The translations under genes and the position numbers were made by a program. A model generated the notes under the pieces. The model did not search any database. It saw only the letters and a list, made by a program, of their open reading frames with translations, and was not told the origin of the DNA. A stretch of DNA of 10,479 bases from an uncultured Erysipelotrichaceae bacterium (GTDB lineage Bacteria; Bacillota_I; Bacilli_A; RF39; UBA660): assembly GCA_902766135.1 (NCBI GenBank), contig CACXCK010000066.1:1-10479 (forward strand), read 5' to 3'. Each line of letters opens with the position of its first letter. Within the stretch, counting starts at the first letter, position 1. Positions 5,017 through 10,479 of this stretch are shown in pieces.

Positions 5017-5793
5017 ATGAGAAATATTAAAGAAGATTTGAGAACAATAGGTGTTGATGAAAGAATAATAGAACACCCTGCCATTAATGTGTTATTTGGG
5101 GACGCATTAACTTTTGGCGTTTACAGAGCTGATGGATACTCTGGGCAAAATGTAAATATTAGTGATAATGAAATTGTTATATATGATGATGCAAATAAAC
5201 CTCTTTATAGAATAAAGAATGATGCTTTAGGTTTAGAGTTAATTAAATGTGGTTCATTGGATTCTTCTAAAGTTAAAGTCTTAGATAATGGATTGCTATC
5301 TTTAGAAAATGTTAATGAAAAGAATCAAAATACAAATGAGTTTTCTGAACGTTTATTTAACAAAGATGGCCTTGAGGTTTCATTGGCATTTGGTTACGCA
5401 CCAAAACACGGAGCTAAAGTTGTAACAAGAAGGGCTTATAGAGAACCAAATGGATATGTTGTTAATGTCGCTTTACGTGAAGAAAAGTTTGATGAAATAG
5501 GTCAACTTCTTCCAGTAAATGAATTAGGTGAATGTCATGGATATTTAGATGTGGATCCGCGTTTTGCTACATTACTAATTAGTACTGGCAAACCTATTAA
5601 TTATGATAATGCTATAGCGTGTGGTGCACCTCATAAATATAACAGCAATGATTTAAATAGTCCTGAGGTCAACGATATTTTAAAACAATATATTGCGGCT
5701 AGTTTAAATGATTCTGATGAGTACAGACGTTGGTCTGAAAAATATGAACAAGGTCTTATTATTTCCGGTGATACTGTAAAGATGGGTAGATAA
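5017..5793 (+). CDS. Uncharacterised soluble protein, 258 residues
   Basis: I do not recognise this protein. The reading frame is convincing: strong AGGAGG site, balanced composition and a terminator just after the stop. No signal peptide and no hydrophobic segment long enough for a membrane helix, so probably cytosolic. The N-terminus (1-30) is helical and charged. About 31-100 alternates short hydrophobic stretches with Gly/Asn/Asp turns (FGVYRADGY 33-41, NEIVIYDDANKPLYRIKND 51-69), suggesting beta structure. After a polar linker (100-110), 117-190 again looks beta-rich (GLEVSLAFGYAPKHGAKVVTRRAYREPNGYVVNVALREE). The C-terminal 60 residues are helical. Four cysteines/histidines of possible interest (C78, C173, H174, C202) form no clear metal motif. 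Possible partner of the upstream Fic gene by position only. Confidence 0.75.
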   Translation: MRNIKEDLRTIGVDERIIEHPAINVLFGDALTFGVYRADGYSGQNVNISDNEIVIYDDANKPLYRIKNDALGLELIKCGSLDSSKVKVLDNGLLSLENVNEKNQNTNEFSERLFNKDGLEVSLAFGYAPKHGAKVVTRRAYREPNGYVVNVALREEKFDEIGQLLPVNELGECHGYLDVDPRFATLLISTGKPINYDNAIACGAPHKYNSNDLNSPEVNDILKQYIAASLNDSDEYRRWSEKYEQGLIISGDTVKMGR

Positions 5794-5823
5794 AAAGAAT
5801 AATTTAGTTATTCTTTTTTCTTT
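5792..5823. terminator. Bidirectional terminator between convergent genes
   Basis: AAAAAGAATAA (5792-5802) and TTATTCTTTTT (5808-5818) form an 11-bp stem with a 5-base loop. On the plus strand it is followed by TTTTTTC then TTTT, ending the 258-residue protein's transcript. On the minus strand the stem also runs into Ts, ending the addBA transcript, whose stop lies at 5823-5825. Confidence 0.88.
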
Positions 5824-8800
5824 TACATAATTACTTCTTTTATTTTGCTAGATATTATAGAGTATAAGTATGTGTATACTTTTTTTTGGGATATACTTTC
5901 GATATACTTTTTATAACCATTTAGTTGTTTAATATAAGCATCATCTTTTATATCATATAGTTTATAGTCTATGATATCTATATGATCTTCATAAGTTAGT
6001 AATAGATCTATCTTTCCATGATATTCTGTTTTGTCCTCTTCATAAATGAATTCATATTCTTGATATATGTTTGCATCTTTAATTTGTTTAAAAAGGTTTG
6101 TATTTAACATATCTTTTATTTTGTTTTTAATGAATTCATTTTGAATGTTATTTAAATTAGGACTTTTAAAGTTTAAGTATTCAAGTGTTTCATGAAATTG
6201 AAGACCTAGTTCAATATTATTTTTTTCTTCTGTATCTAGTAGTTCTGTAATACTTTTGGAGTATGTTTCTTTTGTTTCAATTATTGCTGTTTTTTCTAAA
6301 TCAATTATGTTAGACTTTGTATTTTTGCTTTTATGGTCTAGTTCACTAGGAATTAGATAGTCTTTCGATAATTGTAATTCATCTATATTAAGGTTTTTTT
6401 TGTAAAAAGCAAGTTCATTAGGTATTGAGTATAATATGTCTGCTAGGCTTTTATATTTTAACCTTATAGAGTCTAAAATAATGTCATTTTGTTTTATTTC
6501 TGGTTGTTCTTTTTTAGGTAATATGAAAATCATTTTTTCTTTTGCTCTTGTTAAGGCTACATAGAAGAGTCTTATTTTTTCACTTATATCTTCTTCATTT
6601 ATTATTTCTTTAATAAGTAGTTTTATAACTGTTTCTTTTACGCCTTCATCAAATATAGGAATATAGATAGGTAAGTTATTTTCGATTATTAAGTCGCCTT
6701 TAATATCTTGTTTAGAGAATGATTTATATAAACCACAGAAGTATGTTATTGGAAATTCTAGACCTTTTGATTTATGAATGTTCATTATTTTGACACTGTT
6801 GGTGTTGGATACTTCATTAGGAATGGTTATCTTCTCATTATCCTTTAAGATATTATCTAAGAAGTCATTAAATTCATAGATATTATAAGTACTTTTATTT
6901 AAGTCTTTGGATAATTCGATAATTTTTTCTAGTTTTTTAATACGAGTATCTATATCACCTTTTTTAATTAGTAAGTAATAGGCATTTGTTTTTAATAATA
7001 CTTCTTTTAGGATTTCTTCGATAGAAAGGGTATTTATGTTACTTGATATATCTATGAATGTTTTATATATAATGTTATCTTTTATATTGTTGGTTGTTAA
7101 GATATTAAATATTTCGTTATCACTTAGTTCAAATAAATAACTTCTTGCAAGAGCAGTAAAACTAAAACGATATTTTTCTTTATATTCTTTTTTCTTTAAA
7201 CATATTAAATAATCAATAATGTTTTTTATTAGATATATTTCTTCACATTCGTTTAGTTCATCATCTTTGTATAGAGTTGTAGGAATATTAAAATGTGATA
7301 ATATTTTTTTTAGTAGGTCAAATGATGAGTTACGATCCATGATGATACAGAAGTCTTTGTATTCAATACGCCTTAGTTCATTTGTTTCTTTATCTAAGAC
7401 TTTGGTATTTAGTCTTGTTTTTATGTCTTTTGCTATTTTAAAGAATTCTATTTCTTCTTTTGAATACTCTTTAGTATTATAGTCGTATTCTATTATTTCC
7501 ATATTATAGTCTATATTATCTTTTTTTTCTTCATAGTTAGTATTACCAAAGACCATTTGATGTGATGAATAATAATCTGCACTACCAAGTTTTAAATCCA
7601 TGATGGGATTAAAGATGGTGTTTATGTTATCTAAGACTTCACGCCTTGAACGGAAGTTTTTTAGTAAATCTATTTTAATTCCGTTTAGATTGTTACTATA
7701 GTCTAGGTATTTCTTTTTAAAAATATCGGGGTTAGCATTTCTAAATCTATAGATACTTTGTTTAATGTCTCCTACCATATATAGATTATTATTTGATATT
7801 AAATTTATAAATTCTTCTTGGATATCTGATGTATCTTGATATTCATCAACCATTATTTCTTTTAAATTGGTTTTTATTTCATTTCTAATTTCGGGATATT
7901 CTTTTAATATCTTTAGCGCTATTTTAGCTATATCTATAAAGTCGTATAGGTTAGATGTATCTTTGTAGTTATTTAAAGTATTATAGTATCTTTTTAAAAT
8001 GTTAATTACAACTTCTATATATTCTTTAGTTTTAATATAATCATTTATAATATCTTCTTGATAACCATAGATATAATTTGTTTTGATATTGGAAAGAATC
8101 TTGTTTAGTTTTTCTTTAGATGCTTTTGTTTCTTCTTCACTCCCTCTTGGAAGTGGGGGAAGTGTTGTACTTTTAATTCTTGCTATTAACTCATCTAAAT
8201 TATCACTTTTTAAACTTTTAATAGTAGTAATTAGTTTTGATGAATAGTCATTATCAAAGTTATGTTTTTCAGTGTTATATTCTACTTCTAATTCGCTTAT
8301 TTTATTATTTAATATATTGTAATAGTCATTTGTTATACTTTGATAGACGGAATCATTATAGTAGGTATCTAGATAAGTATCTAAGAAATTATTTAAGTCA
8401 GTTTTAATTTCTAGTTTATTGGCAAGAGCAAGTATTTCACTCTTTAAATCATCATCATTTTTAATACACAACATGTTTATGAGACTACTAAATGACGGGT
8501 TATTTTCTTTATAATAATCTTCAAAAATATTATCTAATACTTCTTTTTTAATTCTTCTTAATAGGGCGTCATTTGCAACAACAATATTCTTTGGTAAGTT
8601 AAGTAAATAATGATATTTTTTGACGATTGATGATGCGTATGAATCAAATGTTGTGATGTAGGCATTAGATAGTCTTTTTAGTTCTTCTTGATTGTTTTCT
8701 TTTTTTAAGTTTTTTTCGATTCTTTCTTTCATTTCGCCCGCGGCAGCATTTGTAAATGTAAGTATTAATAGTTCATCAATATGAATACCATTGTGGATGT

Positions 8801-8915
8801 GACGCATTACTCTAGTAGTTAAAACGGCTGTTTTACCAGAGCCTGCTCCGGCTGAAACAATAATATTTGTGCCTACAGTGTTAATTGCTAGTTCTTGTTC
8901 TTTAGTCCAAGCCAT
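5823..8915 (-). CDS. addA: AddA helicase-nuclease subunit
   Basis: The 1030-residue AddA subunit of the AddAB (RexAB) complex, which unwinds and resects double-strand breaks to load RecA. An SF1A (UvrD-like) 3'-5' helicase fused to a RecB-type nuclease. Seen: Q motif around KEQ (5-7), Walker A SAGAGSGKT (21-29), TFTNAAAGEMKERI (53-66), Walker B MVDEYQDTSDIQEE (355-368), GDIKQSIYRFRNANP (382-396), MNIHKSKGLEFP (711-722), RLFYVALTRAKEKM (782-795). The C-terminal nuclease has H908 (LQFHETLE), D970 (GKIDLL), D983 and K985 (IDYK) and Q997 (QLNGYKKY), so it looks active. It is shorter than typical Bacillus AddA (about 1200 residues). Start fixed by AAGGAGG on the minus strand just upstream. It overlaps the end of addB by 14 bases, so translation is probably coupled. 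Confidence 0.97.
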   Translation of the reverse strand: MAWTKEQELAINTVGTNIIVSAGAGSGKTAVLTTRVMRHIHNGIHIDELLILTFTNAAAGEMKERIEKNLKKENNQEELKRLSNAYITTFDSYASSIVKKYHYLLNLPKNIVVANDALLRRIKKEVLDNIFEDYYKENNPSFSSLINMLCIKNDDDLKSEILALANKLEIKTDLNNFLDTYLDTYYNDSVYQSITNDYYNILNNKISELEVEYNTEKHNFDNDYSSKLITTIKSLKSDNLDELIARIKSTTLPPLPRGSEEETKASKEKLNKILSNIKTNYIYGYQEDIINDYIKTKEYIEVVINILKRYYNTLNNYKDTSNLYDFIDIAKIALKILKEYPEIRNEIKTNLKEIMVDEYQDTSDIQEEFINLISNNNLYMVGDIKQSIYRFRNANPDIFKKKYLDYSNNLNGIKIDLLKNFRSRREVLDNINTIFNPIMDLKLGSADYYSSHQMVFGNTNYEEKKDNIDYNMEIIEYDYNTKEYSKEEIEFFKIAKDIKTRLNTKVLDKETNELRRIEYKDFCIIMDRNSSFDLLKKILSHFNIPTTLYKDDELNECEEIYLIKNIIDYLICLKKKEYKEKYRFSFTALARSYLFELSDNEIFNILTTNNIKDNIIYKTFIDISSNINTLSIEEILKEVLLKTNAYYLLIKKGDIDTRIKKLEKIIELSKDLNKSTYNIYEFNDFLDNILKDNEKITIPNEVSNTNSVKIMNIHKSKGLEFPITYFCGLYKSFSKQDIKGDLIIENNLPIYIPIFDEGVKETVIKLLIKEIINEEDISEKIRLFYVALTRAKEKMIFILPKKEQPEIKQNDIILDSIRLKYKSLADILYSIPNELAFYKKNLNIDELQLSKDYLIPSELDHKSKNTKSNIIDLEKTAIIETKETYSKSITELLDTEEKNNIELGLQFHETLEYLNFKSPNLNNIQNEFIKNKIKDMLNTNLFKQIKDANIYQEYEFIYEEDKTEYHGKIDLLLTYEDHIDIIDYKLYDIKDDAYIKQLNGYKKYIESISQKKVYTYLYSIISSKIKEVIM

Positions 8916-10479
8916 TGTTATCCTCCTTACTTAAGAAAAAATGATCACTTTTTAAATAGATGGTGTCTTTATTTGTTTTATGACATATTGATTTATAATT
9001 GCAATACTTACAACTAATATTATCTTTATTATCAATTATGATATCTTTAATGGGAAATTCTTCTTGCCAAATAGAGTCTTTAACATTATTAATTATTTTA
9101 TCTACTAAATTATAAATAGTATTCATATCATCATTATCTAAAACTTTAGAATAAGAGTAGAAATCACCTTTTGTTGTTACTTTTAAACTATTTATTAATT
9201 TAGAATTTTGATAAGTATTATCTACTTCTTTTAGAATGTTAAAGTCTTTGTTTGAATAGCCTGTTAGTTTGAGAGCTTTTTTCTTTTGGCTTTCAAATGA
9301 ATCTGCGCCATTATCATTTATTCTTCCTGGGATAATATTTTGTAAGTATATACCTCCGATGGTATTAGAAGTATTCTTTTTAATTAGATATAAATATATG
9401 GGAAGTTGAAGACTATATCCTAGAGGCATATATTCTTTTTTTATAGTCGTACTTCCTGTTTTATAGTCTATTATAGAAACAATATTATCTTTATAGAGTA
9501 TTTTATCTATAATCCCTGTAAATGATGTTTTATCATCTAGAATTACATTATATTGCCTCTCTCTTATAACATTATTTAAGTTAGTATAATCTTTTTGAAT
9601 TTGTAATTCTTTGGTTATATATTTAGTTTCTTCTTTTAGTTTATTAATAAAAAATATTTCTTTATAAGACCATTCTTTTTCTTTTAGAATATCATTAAAC
9701 ATATTATCTATATCATTATTATCTGTTATATCTAGTTCTAGTATTTTATGAATTAGACTACCCATATATAGATTAAATGAATCTTCTTTAGTATCTACTT
9801 TTAAAATATATTTTAAGTAGAAACTAAAGGGACATTTATTATATAAATCTATTTTGGTATATGATAAGTTTAGTTTATTATTTAGATATTTAGAGAATAA
9901 TTCATGATCTATTTTAGTATATTTGTTATTGTATGTTTGATAGTCTATGTCATAGTTATTATCTAGTCTGTGTAGTAAATCACTTTCAGTATTATATTTT
10001 CTTAAGTCATCTAAAAGAGTACCAAATTTAATTTTATTATAGGTATTAGATATGTCATAGTTTAGAGTTATTTCTTTAGGCGTAAATTCTTCTAGGATGT
10101 TTGATATGGGCTTTTTATCTAAATAAGTAATGGTTAGATTTTTAATACTTTTTATTTTATTTAATAATATTTTATTATTCAGTAATGTTTTTTCACTTGA
10201 TGTTTCAATATTTATTATTTCTTTTTCTTTATCACTTAAGTAGTCTTCATCTTTATAATTTTTATTTAGGATAGATTCATTACCGTTTAATATAAATAAG
10301 TATTCATTATCTTTAATGAAAGTATTTTTATAGTCTATTGCTGTAATAGCATTTTTAATAGTATTTGTTTTAGTTTTAATCGCTTTTAAATCATTAATAA
10401 TAAACTCTTTGATATTTATTTCTTTGTTATATTTATTACAGATATTAATTATATTATTTATTATTTCTTGTTCTTTTGG
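8902..10479 (-). CDS. addB: AddB nuclease/Fe-S subunit, C-terminal half (partial)
   Basis: The C-terminal 525 residues of AddB, partner of AddA; the 5' part lies beyond the window end. I translated the frame from the window edge and found no stop. The ATG at 9765 is internal, since family-typical sequence lies before it. In order: FILNGNESILN...YLSDKEKEI (AddB helicase-like region, near bases 10200-10310), LNLSYTKIDLYNKCPFSFYLKYILKV (around 9800-9880; the first cluster cysteine is in KCPF), GSLIHKILE, GIIDKIL...SIIDYKTG (the D and DYK nuclease residues), GYSLQLPIYLYL, and near the end CKYCNYKSIC giving the other three cysteines of the 4Fe-4S cluster. Nuclease and cluster therefore look intact. 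In-frame Met, Val(GTG) and Leu(TTG) start codons are absent upstream of 9765 within the window. Confidence 0.95.
   Translation of the reverse strand, partial: PKEQEIINNIINICNKYNKEINIKEFIINDLKAIKTKTNTIKNAITAIDYKNTFIKDNEYLFILNGNESILNKNYKDEDYLSDKEKEIINIETSSEKTLLNNKILLNKIKSIKNLTITYLDKKPISNILEEFTPKEITLNYDISNTYNKIKFGTLLDDLRKYNTESDLLHRLDNNYDIDYQTYNNKYTKIDHELFSKYLNNKLNLSYTKIDLYNKCPFSFYLKYILKVDTKEDSFNLYMGSLIHKILELDITDNNDIDNMFNDILKEKEWSYKEIFFINKLKEETKYITKELQIQKDYTNLNNVIRERQYNVILDDKTSFTGIIDKILYKDNIVSIIDYKTGSTTIKKEYMPLGYSLQLPIYLYLIKKNTSNTIGGIYLQNIIPGRINDNGADSFESQKKKALKLTGYSNKDFNILKEVDNTYQNSKLINSLKVTTKGDFYSYSKVLDNDDMNTIYNLVDKIINNVKDSIWQEEFPIKDIIIDNKDNISCKYCNYKSICHKTNKDTIYLKSDHFFLSKEDNNGLD
8918..8926 (-). 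promoter_or_regulatory. addA ribosome binding site inside addB
   Basis: Read on the minus strand, AAGGAGGAT precedes the addA ATG (8913-8915) and lies within the last addB codons. This placement, with the 14-base overlap, suggests that addB translation delivers ribosomes to addA. Confidence 0.75.

Noticed and set aside
8902..9765. A separate 287-residue nuclease gene starting at ATG 9765
   Set aside because: The same frame stays open to the window edge and encodes typical AddB sequence upstream, including the first Fe-S cysteine (KCPF).

Overview
The DNA is strongly AT-rich and uses the standard genetic code: TGA closes the LysE-family gene and tryptophan is TGG. It has strong AGGAGG-type ribosome binding sites, TTGACA/TATAAT promoters with 17-base spacers, and AddA/AddB in place of RecBCD. 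This points to a low-GC Gram-positive (Bacillota, probably a gut-type Bacilli/Erysipelotrichia/RF39-like lineage). The lineage is an inference from composition and gene content.

Layout. (1) Bases 1-2631, plus strand: a probable operon of a CbbX/SpoVK-type AAA+ ATPase (5' end cut by the window), a DUF362 protein and a LysE/RhtB-type membrane exporter. (2) Bases 2632-3358: a gene-free stretch that is not empty. It holds two tandem, independently promoted and terminated RNA cassettes (about 2663-3000 and 3047-3278). They share a 13-base 5' start, a conserved multi-helix core with compensatory changes, and a perfect 9-bp pairing between the RNA 5' end and a segment inside the core. A third promoter then serves the next gene. 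I do not recognise this RNA as a named class; it is the most interesting object here. (3) Bases 3359-3958: a histidine-phosphatase fold protein whose catalytic RHG motif reads RSA. (4) Bases 4040-4942: an HTH-Fic protein whose Fic motif and inhibitory motif are both altered. (5) Bases 5017-5793: a soluble protein of unknown function. (6) Bases 5823-10479, minus strand: addA (complete, compact) and the C-terminal half of addB (runs off the window), overlapping by 14 bases. They converge on the plus-strand genes at a bidirectional terminator.

How it works together. AddAB is a housekeeping double-strand-break repair enzyme and looks intact. The left operon looks like ordinary metabolism and transport. 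The middle block (two RNAs, a phosphatase-fold pseudoenzyme, a degenerate Fic protein, an orphan protein) is the accessory-looking part. The RNAs, the phosphatase-like gene and the Fic gene each have their own promoter, so the sequence does not show that they form one functional system.
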